A stretch of 64,000 nt of DNA from positions 1,736,001-1,800,000 of the forward strand of contig CAVYLN010000002.1 of the NCBI GenBank assembly GCA_963769435.1. The letters are read 5' to 3'. This document shows positions 1 through 10,143 of this stretch, one piece after another (positions within the stretch are counted from its first letter, which is position 1; each line of letters begins with the position of its first letter). Under the pieces are notes generated by a model. That model ran no database searches, was not told the DNA's origin, and was given only the letters and a program-made list of their open reading frames with translations. The translations under genes and the position numbers were made by a program. The stretch comes from JADKAV01 sp963769435 (lineage in GTDB: Bacteria > Actinomycetota > Actinomycetes > S36-B12 > UBA10799).

Positions 1-516
1 TCATCCTCAAGGCCCGTGTGCAGTTGCTGCGCGACCTCGGCTCAGCCGTGGCCCCGTTCAACGCATGGCTGCTCTCGCAGGGGCTGGAGACGCTGAGCCT
101 GCGGATCGAGCGGCACGTGCAGAACGCACAGGCGGTGGCGCAGTGGTTGACGACCCGCGACGAGGTGGAGTCGGTCAACTACGCGGGACTGGAGTCCAGT
201 CCGTGGCACGCACTCGCGGGCAAGTACGCACCGAAGGGCACCGGAGCGGTGCTGTCCTTCGAGATCGCGGGCGGTGTGGAGGCAGGCACGCCGGTTCGTG
301 GAGGGACTGGAGTTGCACAGCCATGTGGCCAACATCGGTGATGTCCGATCGCTGGTCATCCACCCCGCCTCCACGACACATTCCCAACTGACCCCGGAGG
401 AGCAACTCGTTGCCGGGGTAACCCCGGGCCTGGTGCGCCTGGCCGTCGGCCTGGAGAACATCAACGACATCCTGGCCGACCTCGACGCCGGTTTCCGGGC
501 CGCGAAAGAGGCCTGA
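1..516 (+). CDS. metY: O-acetylhomoserine sulfhydrylase, C-terminal part (frameshifted)
   Basis: This is the C-terminal third of a PLP-dependent Cys/Met metabolism enzyme that condenses O-acetylhomoserine with sulfide to give homocysteine; the N-terminus lies outside the window. The segment reading ELHSHVANIGDVRSLVIHP followed by ASTTHSQLTPEEQ is characteristic of MetY. The reading frame changes near position 288: removing the A in gcaggcAcgccgg restores EAGRRFVEGLELH, so one extra base is the simplest explanation. It stops 2 nt before metX, as expected for a metY-metX operon. Confidence 0.9.
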
Positions 517-518
517 CG

Positions 519-1623
519 ATGAGCACCTCCGGCGGATGGTGTGAGGGGGATCCGGTCGCAGGGCGGCGCTTCGTCGACCTGGGACCGATGGATCTCGAAC
601 TCGGCGGCCATCTGCCGGAGGTGCGCGTCGCGTACGAAACCTGGGGTACCTACGACGGGAACAATGCCGTGCTGGTGCAGCACGCGTTGACCGGTGATGC
701 CCACGCCGCGGGTCCGCCCGGGCCCGGACAGGTGACCGCGGGATGGTGGGATGCGCTCATCGGCCCGGGCAAGGCGATCGACACCGATCGCTGGTTCGTC
801 CTGTCCTCCAACGTGCTGGGGGGTTGCCAGGGGACGACCGGACCCTCCTCGACCGCACCCGACGGGCGTGCGTTCGGATCCCGCTGGCCGCGCATCACCA
901 TCCGTGACCAGGTGGCGGTGGAGGTCGGGCTCGCGAACGCACTCGGGATCGAGCGGTTCACCGCGGTCATGGGCGGCTCGATGGGCGGCATGCGGACTCT
1001 GGAATGGATCGTCGAGCACCCTGAGCGGGTCGGGTCGGCGCTGGTGATGGCGACCAGCGCGTGCGCCACCGCGGATCAGATCGCCACCCAGAACATCCAG
1101 ATCGACGCGATCCGGGCGGATCCGGACTGGAACGGCGGGGACTACCACCGTGGGCCGGCACCGCTTGACCGGCATGGGGATCGCCCGCCGCATCGCACAC
1201 CTCACGTATCGCACCGAGCGCGAACTGGCCGGACGTTTCGGCCGGGACCATCAACTCGGCGAGAATGCGCTGGCCGACGGACGTTTCGCCGTGCAGTCGT
1301 ACCTGGACCATCAGGCGGACAAACTGGGCCGCCGCTTCGATCCCGGCACCTACGTGTGCTTGTCGGACGCCATGAGCCTGCATGACGTCTACCGCGGACG
1401 CGGCCCCGACGTTCTGCGCAGGGTGGAGGTTCCGACGCGGGTGGTCGGGATCCCGTCCGACCGGCTGTACCCGATCTACCTGCAGCAGCAGATCGCCGAT
1501 GAGCTCGGCGTGGAACTCGACGTGGTGGAGTCGCCGTTCGGCCATGACGGGTTCCTGCTGGAGACCGACGAGATCGGCCGGGTCGTCAGCGACCTCCTCG
1601 CGGCAGCCACCTCACCCTGCTGA
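519..1623 (+). CDS. metX: Homoserine O-acetyltransferase (frameshifted)
   Basis: This alpha/beta-hydrolase-fold enzyme acetylates homoserine from acetyl-CoA in methionine biosynthesis. The nucleophile motif GGSMGG places Ser at about residue 154, and the acid and base are in SDRLYP and GHDGF near the C-terminus. The frame is lost at about 1164, where a single extra T separates DYHRGPAP from LTGMGIARRIAHLTYRTE; beyond it the family sequence continues to the stop at 1623. It forms an operon with metY, with a 2-nt gap. The total length of about 367 codons is normal for MetX, so the break is probably a sequence error rather than a real pseudogene. Confidence 0.93.
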
Positions 1624-2407
1624 GGCTGCCAACTGCAAGTGGTAGGCCGTGGTGGTCGACACCTTCACCAGTCCGGCACGTTCGAGGATCGGACGGGAGT
1701 ATTCGGATGAATCGCTGTGGACCAACGTCTTGCCCAGTGCTAGGGCAGAGCGTGCGCGGGCCGAGGTCAATGCGCGGTAGATCCCTTGCCCCCGCCATTC
1801 GGGCCGCACCGCGCCACCCCAGAAGCCGGCGAACCGTGTGCCGGGAACCGGTTCCAGACGACCGGCTCCGATGACCTGCCGATCGGCCTCGGCGACCCAC
1901 AATTCGATGCCGTCCTCCGGCGTCCAACCTCTGCTGGATCACCGCGACCGAGTCCATGGCGGTGGAGTCGCCGAACACCTCGTCGAGCATCGCGGACATG
2001 GTCAGAACGTCGGCGTGCTCGCGAATCCGGCGCAGTGTCACTGTGGCTGGAAGGCCGACGTGGACGGCCAGCAGACGCGCTGGTCCGATCATGATCGCCT
2101 CGGGTTCGCCGGCAGTGAACCCATGGTCGGTCAGCGCTTCCGGAAGTCCCGGAGTGTGGTCATGGCCGCGGGTCTTCCACTCGATCGAGCTGATCTCCGG
2201 GTCTGTCCGGCAATGGTCGACGACCTCCGCCACCAACTCACCGACATCCCCGCCTGTCAGGTCGCGGTACGTGACGAAACCCTGTCCTGCCGGGTACGTC
2301 GCCACCCGCAGCGGCCCCAGCTGCGTCACCTGCAGGGCACCCGGTGTCTCAGCATCGGTGCGCAGTTCATCGTCGTACGCCGCGAGCAGGACGGCGGGTT
2401 CGCTCAT
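1612..2407 (-). CDS. GNAT-family N-acetyltransferase (frameshifted)
   Basis: The N-terminal part (from MSEPAVLLAAYDDELR) has no recognised function. The C-terminal part contains the acetyl-CoA-binding signature VRPEWRGQGIYRALTSARAR, which identifies a GNAT fold. The two parts are in different frames; removing one extra base near 1917 joins RLDA to EDGIELWVAEADRQ. The 3' end overlaps the end of convergent metX by about 12 nt. The substrate is unknown. Confidence 0.8.
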
Positions 2408-2466
2408 GTGGGCAAGAGTGCAGGTGCCGCGCCCGCGACCGCAAGCGGCTTTGCCCGATCCTGTAC

Positions 2467-2928
2467 CTAGGCGCCTGCCGCCTCCCGCTGACTCCAGAGC
2501 GGTCCGTCGACCAGACCGGAGGCTGCAGTGATCGTGGACTCCACCCCGAACTGCCGGCGCGCCTGAGCCACGGTCGTCCGGAACTCCTGGCGGGCCCGCC
2601 GCATCTGGTCCTGCGCCTGTTCACGCGATGTCTGGGTGGCCGCTTTGTACTCCTCCCAGGCGGTGCGGCGCTGGGCAGCAGTGCCGACCTGCAGCATGTC
2701 CGTCCCCAGGGTCTCCTGGGCGGCGCGGCTGGCCTCCCGATACCGGCCCAGTATGGCGCGCCGCTTCTCGCGGTAGATGTCGGCGGCGATATCGGCGGCC
2801 GCGCGGAATCCCTGCTGCGGGCCTTGCGACGTGATCGCCGTATCGGCGGCGGCGACGCCCGGCTGGCCCGTGAGCAGCACTGCCGATGCCGCCACCACCG
2901 ATGCGGCGGTGCTGCGCAGGGTGCCCAT
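2467..2928 (-). CDS. Small secreted protein, predicted coiled coil
   Basis: A 153-residue protein with an N-terminal export signal: a short basic start, a hydrophobic stretch VVAASAVLLTG and a likely cleavage after AAA near residue 28. The mature part is rich in Ala, Arg, Gln and Glu with long amphipathic helices (AADIYREKRRAILGRYREAS, then QAQDQMRRARQEFRTTVAQ), so it is probably a helical or coiled-coil extracytoplasmic protein. I do not recognise the family. It lies between the GNAT gene and the VOC genes on the same strand. Confidence 0.7.
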   Translation of the reverse strand: MGTLRSTAASVVAASAVLLTGQPGVAAADTAITSQGPQQGFRAAADIAADIYREKRRAILGRYREASRAAQETLGTDMLQVGTAAQRRTAWEEYKAATQTSREQAQDQMRRARQEFRTTVAQARRQFGVESTITAASGLVDGPLWSQREAAGA

Positions 2929-3036
2929 GTCTGAATCCTTGCCGGGATCCAGTGGACGTCAATGGCGTTGGCGAAGGTTTCACACGTCGTGAACGTGACC
3001 TTCACGTGCGCCGCCTCTGCAGCGACCCTGGGGCGA

Positions 3037-3813
3037 TCAGCCCGGCGCGATCACCATGAAGCGGCCGCCGTTCGGGTCGAGGATCCCAGCGACGGTACTG
3101 GTCGCGCTCGGCCGCGGTTGCACGAAGACCTTCCCACCGAGTGCCAGGGCGTCCTCGACGGTGCCGACCACGTCGTTGACCGCGAAGTAGACCTGCCAGA
3201 CCGCGGGGATCTCCTCGGGCACGTTCGCCGGCATGTCCTCCGCGCCGGCATTCCACTTGTCGTCACCGGGCTTGTCCGGCAGGGCCGCCACCTTGTACCC
3301 CGGAATGGCCCCGTCGTGCCACTGCCACCCGAAGACGGCCTCGTAGAAGGGCAGCGCCGATGCCAGGTCGCGCGTCTGCAGTTCGTTCCAGCTCAACGAG
3401 CCCGGCACGTTGAACACGTCGGCGCCCTGATGGCTGTACGGCTGCCACACCCCGAACATGCCGCCGGTGGGGTCCATCACGTTCGCCAGGCGACCCTGGT
3501 CGGTCACGTCCATCGGGGAGAGCATGACCTGGCCGCCGGCGTCGCGCACCTTCTGGCACACCGCGTCCGCGTCGTCGACCATGACGTAGGAGACCCACTG
3601 CGGCAGCAGGCCCTCGGCGGCCATCTCCGGCGGCATCTTGCTCAGGCCCGCCACGAGCTGACCGTCGAGGAAGAACTGCAGGTAGTGCGCTCCCATGCTG
3701 TCCGTACGGTCGTAGGTCTCCCACCCGAACAGGCCCTCGTAGAAGTGCCGGGCACGGTCGGTGTCGGAGGTGAACGTGTCGATCCAGCCGAACATCCCCG
3801 GAGTGAGCAACAT
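3037..3813 (-). CDS. VOC-superfamily protein with two glyoxalase-like domains (copy 2)
   Basis: A 258-residue protein with two beta-alpha-beta-beta-beta VOC modules, residues about 1-125 and 130-258. Typical lines are GMFGWIDTFTSDTDRARHFY and GSLSWNELQTRDLASALPFY. This architecture occurs in actinobacterial glyoxalase/bleomycin-resistance-like proteins of mostly unknown substrate. It lies directly downstream of a paralogue (3838-4615) with the same domain layout, so the pair is a tandem duplication. Confidence 0.85.
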   Translation of the reverse strand: MLLTPGMFGWIDTFTSDTDRARHFYEGLFGWETYDRTDSMGAHYLQFFLDGQLVAGLSKMPPEMAAEGLLPQWVSYVMVDDADAVCQKVRDAGGQVMLSPMDVTDQGRLANVMDPTGGMFGVWQPYSHQGADVFNVPGSLSWNELQTRDLASALPFYEAVFGWQWHDGAIPGYKVAALPDKPGDDKWNAGAEDMPANVPEEIPAVWQVYFAVNDVVGTVEDALALGGKVFVQPRPSATSTVAGILDPNGGRFMVIAPG

Positions 3814-3837
3814 GAGACGACGGTATCGGCAGGTGGC

Positions 3838-4615
3838 TCAGCCGCCGAACGAACCCACCATGAACATGCCGCCCGTTGGGTCGATGAGACCACCGAACCG
3901 CCCGGGTCCCATCTGCATCGCGGGCAGGAAGACCTGGCCACCGAACTGCTCGGCGGCCGCCATGGCGGTGTCGCAGTCGTCGACCGCGAAGTACACCGCC
4001 CAGTAACTGGGAGCCTCCGCCGGGACACCCTCCGGCATGGCCATGGCCCCTGCGTTCGACTTGTCCTCCTCGGTCTTGGTGTTGAGGTTGGCAACCTTGT
4101 AGCCCGAATCGGGTCCGTCCACCCACTCCCAGCCGAAGACCTTCTCGTAGAAGGGCAGCGCCGCGTCGATGTCCCGGCTCTGCAACTCGTTCCAGGTCAG
4201 CGAACCCGGGGCGTTGAACAGGTCGGCACCTTGGTGGGCAGCCGGGTTGCCACAGTCCCACGGGCGCACCCGAGGGATCCATGCACATGGCCATCCGGCC
4301 CTGGTCCATCACGTCCATGGCCGGCATCGATGTGGTACCACCGGCCTGCGTGACCTTGGCCAGGGTGGCGTCCGCATCCTCGACGATGATGTACGAGCTC
4401 CAGAAGGCGCCGATCTGGTCCGGGACGCCGGGCATCATCGGGCTGAGGCCGGCCACCAACTGGCCGTCCTTGAAGAACTGGGTGTACGGGGGTCCCATCG
4501 GGGTCGGCATGTCGACATGGGTCCAACCGAACAACCCCTCGTAGAACTCGATCGCCCGTTGTGGGTCACGGGTCATCACGTCGACCCAACCGAACAGGCC
4601 TTCCGGGTATCGCAT
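3838..4615 (-). CDS. VOC-superfamily protein with two glyoxalase-like domains (copy 1, frameshifted)
   Basis: Paralogue of the gene at 3037-3813. The first module starts MRYPEGLFGWVDVMTRDPQR. The second is in another frame (GSLTWNELQSRDIDAALPFY). Deleting one G of the ggg run near 4245 restores GLWQPAAHQGADLFN, so one extra base in a homopolymer explains the break. The stop is 24 nt upstream of the next gene on the same strand, so the two are likely co-transcribed. The substrate is not known. Confidence 0.82.
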
Positions 4616-4947
4616 GGTGGTTCCTCTCCCGCGGTGGATGGCCCGTCAAACCTAACCCCGGGGTGTGTCACGGCGGAACCCCTCGATGGGCGGCCGATCG
4701 CCTCCAACCTCCCGCGGATGGGTGAACGGCACTGCTGCCGTCTGCGGAGAGTTGGAGGGAATGCCGCCTGAAATGCCGGGTTGGTCACCTTGATCCCCTC
4801 CATCTTCGCGCGAGAGGCCGACGGGTTGCGTGAAGTTGGAGGCGCAAACGATGTGCGGGAGGCGGCTGGTGAATTGTCCCGAAAAGGCCTCAGGGGTGCC
4901 GCACCGTTTAGGGTTGTGCCACATTCCGGTCTCTGGAGGTTCATGCG
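4616..4947. other. Divergent intergenic region upstream of glpK with GTTGGAG words
   Basis: A 332-bp gap between the divergent VOC gene and glpK; I see no gene in it. It carries four related words: GCCTCCAACCTC at 4700, GTTGGAGG at 4751, CCCTCCATCTTCGCG near 4795 and GAAGTTGGAGGCGC at 4832, so neighbouring words can pair as stems. The same GTTGGAG theme recurs at 20609-20687. A Shine-Dalgarno-like ctggagg lies just before glpK. Confidence 0.5.
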
Positions 4948-6453
4948 ATGACGGTCATGTCGATCGATCAAGGCACCACGTCCACCCGCGCGATCATCTT
5001 CGACCAGGCCGGGATCCCACTGGCGATGGACCAGCAGGAGCATTCGCAGATCTTCCCCAAGGCGGGCTGGGTGGAGCACGACCCCTTGGAGATCTGGCGC
5101 AACACCCGTGAGGTGATGGGCGCTGCGCTGGCGAAGTCGAACCTGTCGCTGTCGGACATCCGCGCCGTGGGCATCACCCAGCAGCGCGAGACGACCGTCG
5201 TGTGGAACAAGACCACCGGCGTGCCGGTCTACAACGCGATCGTTTGGCAGGACACCCGGACTCAGGCGATCTGCGACGATCTGGCCGACACGGTCGGCGA
5301 ACAGCGGTTCCGGGAGGTCACCGGCCTGCCGCTCGCCACGTACTTCTGCGGGCCGAAGGTCCGGTGGATCCTGGACAACGTGCCTGGTGCACGGGCCCAG
5401 GCCGAGGTGGGTGAACTGCTGATGGGGACGATCGACACCTGGCTGCTGTGGAACATGACGAACGGACAGGTCCACGCGACCGACCCGACGAATGCCTCCC
5501 GGACGCTGCTCATGGACCTGGACACCCTGCAGTGGGACAGCGACCTCGCAGCGGCGGTCGGGGTGCCGATGAGCATGCTGCCGCAGATCCGCAGTTCGTC
5601 GGAGGTGTTCGGCGAGGTGCTCAGCCCGGCGTCAATGCGCGGTGTTCCGATCGCAGGGATCCTCGGCGATCAGCAGGCTGCCACGTTCGGCCAGGCCTGC
5701 CTGAGCCCCGGCGAGGCGAAGAACACCTACGGCACGGGCAACTTCCTACTGCTCAACACCGGCACCGAGAAGGTGCTCAGCACCAACGGGCTGCTGACCA
5801 CTGTCTGCTACAAGATCGGGGATGCGCCCGCGGTGTACGCCCTGGAGGGCTCGATCGCCATGACCGGCAGCTTGATCCAGTGGCTGCGGGACAACCTGGG
5901 CATGATCTCGCAGGCCTCCGAGATCGAACCGTTGGCGACGTCGGTGGACGACAACGGGGACTGCTATTTCGTGCCCGCGTTCAGCGGCCTGTTCGCGCCC
6001 TACTGGCGCGGTGACGCACGTGGGGTGATCGTGGGTCTGACCCGGTTCATCAACAAGGGTCACATCGCGCGGGCGGCGCTCGAGGCCGCCGCATTCCAGT
6101 CCCGCGAGGTGATCGAGGCGATGCAGGCGGACAGTGGGGTGGCTCTGACCACGCTCAAGGTCGATGGCGGCATGGTCGTCAACGAACTCCTGATGCAGTT
6201 CCAGGCGGACATCCTCGGGGTTCCGGTGATCCGGCCGCGCACTATCGAGACAACCGCCCTCGGGGCCGCGTACGCCGCTGGGCTGGCCGTGGGCTACTGG
6301 AACGGCGAGGCGGAGATCCGCGCCAACTGGGCCGAGGGCAAGCGCTGGGAACCGACGATGTCCCCCGGGGATCGCGAGTGGCTGTTCGACCGGTGGCAGC
6401 AGGCGGTCACGCGGACGTTCGACTGGGTGCCGACGCGAGCCCGCGAGCAGTAG
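4948..6453 (+). CDS. glpK: Glycerol kinase
   Basis: An FGGY-family ATP-dependent kinase that forms sn-glycerol-3-phosphate. The 501-residue length is typical. It has the N-terminal ATPase motif SIDQGTTSTRAIIFD, the QQRETTVVWNKTTG and WQDTRT segments, YGTGNFLLLNTG, and the C-terminal FGGY signature around DGGMVVNELLMQFQADILGV. The frame is intact. The ATG at 4948 is preceded by a ctggagg ribosome-binding site. No glpF or glpD lies next to it in this window. Confidence 0.97.
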   Translation: MTVMSIDQGTTSTRAIIFDQAGIPLAMDQQEHSQIFPKAGWVEHDPLEIWRNTREVMGAALAKSNLSLSDIRAVGITQQRETTVVWNKTTGVPVYNAIVWQDTRTQAICDDLADTVGEQRFREVTGLPLATYFCGPKVRWILDNVPGARAQAEVGELLMGTIDTWLLWNMTNGQVHATDPTNASRTLLMDLDTLQWDSDLAAAVGVPMSMLPQIRSSSEVFGEVLSPASMRGVPIAGILGDQQAATFGQACLSPGEAKNTYGTGNFLLLNTGTEKVLSTNGLLTTVCYKIGDAPAVYALEGSIAMTGSLIQWLRDNLGMISQASEIEPLATSVDDNGDCYFVPAFSGLFAPYWRGDARGVIVGLTRFINKGHIARAALEAAAFQSREVIEAMQADSGVALTTLKVDGGMVVNELLMQFQADILGVPVIRPRTIETTALGAAYAAGLAVGYWNGEAEIRANWAEGKRWEPTMSPGDREWLFDRWQQAVTRTFDWVPTRAREQ

Positions 6454-6456
6454 ACC

Positions 6457-7137
6457 TCAGGCCGGGTCCGGGGCGCGGGACATCACGGGATCGCCCAGTT
6501 CGAGGTCCGGCATCCATTCGGCAAGCGTCGACCGCACCCGCTGGTCGATATCGATCAGGACCTGCGGCACATCTGCGAACCGGACGTCCTCGATCTGCGG
6601 GATGTCGGCCCAGTGGTGGCGGTCCTGCTCGCCGCGAGCCGGCAATTCCTCTTGGACCTCGCCCACGATGATCAGGTGGTCGGCGACATCGAGCATCTCC
6701 TGGGTGTACTTCTTCGGGATGTCGGTCAAGTAGACCCCATGTCCGGCAAGGCCGTTGGTCACCTCCTCCAGCACGTGGCCGAGCGGGGACACCCCTGCCG
6801 AAACGACATACAGCAGGCCGGGGGCGTAGTAGCGGAAGAGGGCTGCAGCGGCCTGCGACCGGCCAGCGTTCGCCTGGCAGACGATCAGCACCTCCGGCAT
6901 GGTCTTGAGGACCTCCCCGGCCTGGATCTGCTCGGCGCGGACCTGAGTCAGGGCGGCCCGCCCGACCAGGACCGGGACGAAGGTCTGGATGGTGGCGGTG
7001 GCTGACATCTCGTCGTAGAGCTTGTCGACCAGAGTGGTGAGGCGCTCCCGGGAGAACGCACCCCCGGTGTGGTTGACCAGGCCGTCCACGACGCTGCGAA
7101 GTTGCATGTCCACCTGGGGATCGCGGGCTTGGCTCAC
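6457..7137 (-). CDS. Low-molecular-weight phosphatase / arsenate reductase ArsC-type protein
   Basis: The catalytic loop CQANAGRS fits the C-x5-R-S signature of LMW protein tyrosine phosphatases and thioredoxin- or mycothiol-linked arsenate reductases. The N-terminal 70 residues (LRSVVDGLVNHTGGAFSRER onward) form the three-helix module seen fused to actinobacterial ArsC-like proteins. The open frame extends to 7173, but GTG 7137 follows the upstream stop at 7151 and is a plausible start. Phosphatase and arsenate reductase cannot be separated by sequence alone. Confidence 0.8.
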   Translation of the reverse strand: MSQARDPQVDMQLRSVVDGLVNHTGGAFSRERLTTLVDKLYDEMSATATIQTFVPVLVGRAALTQVRAEQIQAGEVLKTMPEVLIVCQANAGRSQAAAALFRYYAPGLLYVVSAGVSPLGHVLEEVTNGLAGHGVYLTDIPKKYTQEMLDVADHLIIVGEVQEELPARGEQDRHHWADIPQIEDVRFADVPQVLIDIDQRVRSTLAEWMPDLELGDPVMSRAPDPA

Positions 7138-7150
7138 CTGTGCATTCTTG

Positions 7151-8146
7151 TCAATGCCCGCTGCCGGTAGCAAACCGACCCCCCGTGTTCAACGGCCTTC
7201 GCCACGCGATGTATTCGTGGTCGGGGTGCATTCCCACGCTCTGGTAGAGCGCCGTCGCTCCGGTCGGGTTGGTCGCATCGCAGTGCAGCGAGGACCCGGA
7301 CATGCCCGCGGCCGCATCGCGCGCGAACGAGTCGAGCAGCAGGAAGCGGCCGATCCCCCGCCCGCGGTACTCGCGAAGGACGCCCAGAGTTTCCACGTAT
7401 CCCAAGCCGGCCGGTTCGAACCGGCGGCTGGCGATGCAGACGCCGATGCACGTGTTCGCGTCGTAGACCAGGCTCCACCGGCCGAAGTCCGTGGTCTCGT
7501 TGATATTGGCCTGTCGGAACATGTCCAGGGGCAGCGGGTGGGAATCGTAGTGGTCCTGGAACGACTGCGTGACCACGTCGTGGACCTCGGGCCACCGATC
7601 GTCGTGCATCTGTCGTACCTGCAGACCGCCAGGTGGCCGAGGTGTTGGCACCGGGCCGGTGAAGTCGATCCGCATGCGCAAGTAGACGCGGTGGCGTTCG
7701 TAGTCGCGTTCGGCGAGGACCGCCTCGGTCTGCTCATCCCCGGCGAAACTCTCCACCTTCACCTGCGCTCCGGAAGGGGCGCTCAGAGTTGCGCCGTAGC
7801 GTTCACCCGCCTCGATCAGGCGGGCCGCCAGAAGCTCCCGGTCTGAGGCGGACTCGCCGATGAACAGGTCGAGGTACAACCCCCGCTCGTGCTGGAGGCC
7901 GTTGAAGGCGAGCAGGGCTGCCACGAGTCGATCGCCCTCCCAGAGGCCGGCCGTACCCCGCGGACCCCCGAGCTCCGGCGCGCTGAGCGTGCCCAGGATC
8001 TCCTGGGTGTTGGTCTCGGACCGCCCGAAGTAGTGCTGCTCCTTGGCATGCACCAGTTCGGTCAGCTCGCCCACATGCTCGCGGCGCAACTGCGCGAGAC
8101 GCACACCGGAGGGCAGCCCGGTGACGGCCATCGCGAGGTTGGACAT
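7151..8146 (-). CDS. Tandem GNAT acetyltransferase, mycothiol-synthase-like
   Basis: A 331-residue protein with two GNAT domains. The C-terminal domain has a clear acetyl-CoA loop (VLREYRGRGIGRFLL) followed by ALYQSVGMHPDHEY, as in MshD-type enzymes. The N-terminal domain (RLAQLRREHVGELTELVHA) is more divergent. The open frame runs further upstream, but MSNLAMAV at 8146 is the first sensible start because the residues before it look like antisense of the neighbour. Function is inferred: acetylation of cysteinyl-glucosaminyl-inositol or a related small molecule. Confidence 0.7.
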   Translation of the reverse strand: MSNLAMAVTGLPSGVRLAQLRREHVGELTELVHAKEQHYFGRSETNTQEILGTLSAPELGGPRGTAGLWEGDRLVAALLAFNGLQHERGLYLDLFIGESASDRELLAARLIEAGERYGATLSAPSGAQVKVESFAGDEQTEAVLAERDYERHRVYLRMRIDFTGPVPTPRPPGGLQVRQMHDDRWPEVHDVVTQSFQDHYDSHPLPLDMFRQANINETTDFGRWSLVYDANTCIGVCIASRRFEPAGLGYVETLGVLREYRGRGIGRFLLLDSFARDAAAGMSGSSLHCDATNPTGATALYQSVGMHPDHEYIAWRRPLNTGGRFATGSGH

Positions 8147-8300
8147 GGGTATAGGCAAGCACATGTCGCCCGTTCGCCGCCGCCGGGATGCGGCCTTGTC
8201 ATTCGAACTGCCGAACCTGAGGCCAGGCAGATGTGCGGGGTGGCGTCTTCGGGGAGTCCCGGACCCAGCGGGAACGCCCCGGATCGGCGAGGATGGGGAG

Positions 8301-9182
8301 GTGATTCGCGTGCTGCTGCTGGTCGTCGCCGTACTTCTGGCCGGATGTTCATCCGATGCCTCGTCGACGGTTCCCTCGACAGCGCCGCCCTGCGACCCCG
8401 GGCCGCAGGGCACGCGCGAAGTGAGTGTGGGGAACAGATCCTTCCTGCTGCATGTGCCCACCGACTTCGTCAACCCCTCGCCGGTCGTGTTCACCTTCCA
8501 TGGCCGTGGGTCGAACGCCCAGCAACAGTTGCTGCTGACGGGTTTCGAACAGGTCTCGGAGGAAGGGAGGTTCCTCGTCGTGGCCCCGCAGGCACGTGAC
8601 GGTCGCTGGGACTTCACCGGCGGCGACACGGAGTATCTGCAGGCGGTTGCGGACGCCGTGCCCTGCGGTGATCCCGACCGGGCCTACGCCAGTGGGATGT
8701 CGATGGGCTCGGCACTGACCTTCGCGCTGGCCTGCACCCCCGAGCGCAAGTTCGCCGCCTTCGGAGGGGTTGCCCTGACAGTGTTCGAGCCCCAGTGTGA
8801 GACGACCCCACCGGCCCCGATCATCTACTTCCACGGCACCAAGGATCAGGTGGTGCCGTTCCGGGGAGGGCAGCCGCAGGGTGAGGATGTGACTCTCCCA
8901 GCCGTGCCGGTGGCGATGCGGGAGTGGGCGGATCACAACGGCTGCACCCAGGAACAGGCCTCGAAAGTGGGCAAGGACGTGACCCTGCGGGAATGGACCG
9001 ATTGCGCCTCCGACGCCGACGTGGAGTACTACCGCGTGCGCGGTGGCGGTCACACCTGGCCGGGAGCATCACCGTTCATCGCGGACGCGATCGAGCAGTC
9101 GCTGGGGAAGACGACCCAATCGGTCGACGCCTCCCGGCTCATGTGGGACTTCTTCCAGGGGTACACGCTGCAGGACTCGTGA
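8301..9182 (+). CDS. Lipoprotein esterase, LpqC / PHB-depolymerase-like
   Basis: A 293-residue alpha/beta hydrolase. The GTG start at 8301 follows a ggggag ribosome-binding site and opens a lipoprotein signal with lipobox LAGC, so the protein should be anchored on the outer face of the membrane. It has the oxyanion segment HGRGSNAQQQ, nucleophile motif GMSMGS, acidic residue in DQVVP and catalytic His in GGGHTWPG, as in the polyhydroxybutyrate depolymerase / feruloyl-esterase-like family. Conserved cysteines suggest disulfides. The exact ester substrate is unknown. Confidence 0.87.
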   Translation: MIRVLLLVVAVLLAGCSSDASSTVPSTAPPCDPGPQGTREVSVGNRSFLLHVPTDFVNPSPVVFTFHGRGSNAQQQLLLTGFEQVSEEGRFLVVAPQARDGRWDFTGGDTEYLQAVADAVPCGDPDRAYASGMSMGSALTFALACTPERKFAAFGGVALTVFEPQCETTPPAPIIYFHGTKDQVVPFRGGQPQGEDVTLPAVPVAMREWADHNGCTQEQASKVGKDVTLREWTDCASDADVEYYRVRGGGHTWPGASPFIADAIEQSLGKTTQSVDASRLMWDFFQGYTLQDS

Positions 9183-9237
9183 GCCCGAGGCTGTCGGCCA
9201 TCGGTCATGGGGTCGTGCGCGAGCGTGTCGCTGTGGA

Positions 9238-10134
9238 TCAGCCCTGGGGTTCGTCGTTCTTCGCGTTGAACGCGCCGGAGAAGTTGCCCAGTGCCTGGGT
9301 CAACTCGGCCGGTACCACCCATACCTTGTTCGAGTCGCCGGCGGCGATCTGCGGCAGCGCCTGGAGGTACTGGTAGGCGAGCAGTTTCGGGTCCGGGTCG
9401 GCGGTGTGGATGGCGTCGAAGACCTTCTGGATCGCCTCGGCCTCACCGGTGGCCCGCAGCACGGCGGACTGCTTCTCGCCCTCCGCCTTGAGGATCGCGG
9501 CCTGCTGCTCACCCTGCGCGGTGAGGATCTGGGACTGCTTGATGCCCTCCGCGGTCAGGATCGCGGCGCGGCGGTCACGCTCGGCGCGCATCTGCTTCTC
9601 CATGGACTCCTGGACGCTGGGCGGCGGGTCGATCGCCTTGAGCTCCACCCGGTTCACCCGGATCCCCCACTTGCCGGTCGCCTCGTCGAGTACGCCGCGC
9701 AGTTGGCTGTTGATCTGGTCGCGCGATGTGAGGGTCGCCTCGAGGTCCATGCTGCCGACCACGTTGCGCAGGGTCGTGACGGTGAGTTGCTCGACACCCC
9801 AGATGTAGTTCTGGATCTCGTAGGTGGCCGACTTGGGATCGGTGACCTGGAAGTAGATCACGGAGTCGATGCTGACGACCAGGTTGTCCTCGGTGATCAC
9901 CGGCTGCGGCTGGAACGTGACGACCTGTTCGCGCAGATCCAGCTTGGAGGTGACCCGGTCCACGAAGGGGACCAGGATGTGCAGACCGGCGCTGAGCGTT
10001 CGGCTGTACCGCCCGAGCCGCTCCACGACCTGCGACTGCGCCTGCGGGACGATCCTCACCGTCTTCGCGATGACGATCACCATGAACAACAGGACGAGTA
10101 GTACGACGATGCCACTGGTGATTGCTGCATTCAT
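9238..10134 (-). CDS. SPFH/band-7 membrane protein (QmcA/stomatin-like)
   Basis: A 298-residue protein with one N-terminal membrane segment (TSGIVVLLVLLFMVIVIA), then a band-7 domain (VVERLGRYSRTLSAGLHILVPFVDRV) and a long Ala/Glu/Gln coiled coil (AAILKAEGEKQSAVLRATGE). Such proteins form oligomeric cages or microdomains with an NfeD partner, whose gene lies 9 nt upstream in the same operon. Frame and length are normal. Confidence 0.93.
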   Translation of the reverse strand: MNAAITSGIVVLLVLLFMVIVIAKTVRIVPQAQSQVVERLGRYSRTLSAGLHILVPFVDRVTSKLDLREQVVTFQPQPVITEDNLVVSIDSVIYFQVTDPKSATYEIQNYIWGVEQLTVTTLRNVVGSMDLEATLTSRDQINSQLRGVLDEATGKWGIRVNRVELKAIDPPPSVQESMEKQMRAERDRRAAILTAEGIKQSQILTAQGEQQAAILKAEGEKQSAVLRATGEAEAIQKVFDAIHTADPDPKLLAYQYLQALPQIAAGDSNKVWVVPAELTQALGNFSGAFNAKNDEPQG

Positions 10135-10143
10135 GGTTGCTCC

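Noticed and set aside
42..1214. Long minus-strand open frame of 390 codons opposite metY and metX
   Set aside because: It is antisense to two recognisable genes and its translation is Arg/Pro/His-rich without any domain, as usual for shadows in GC-rich DNA.
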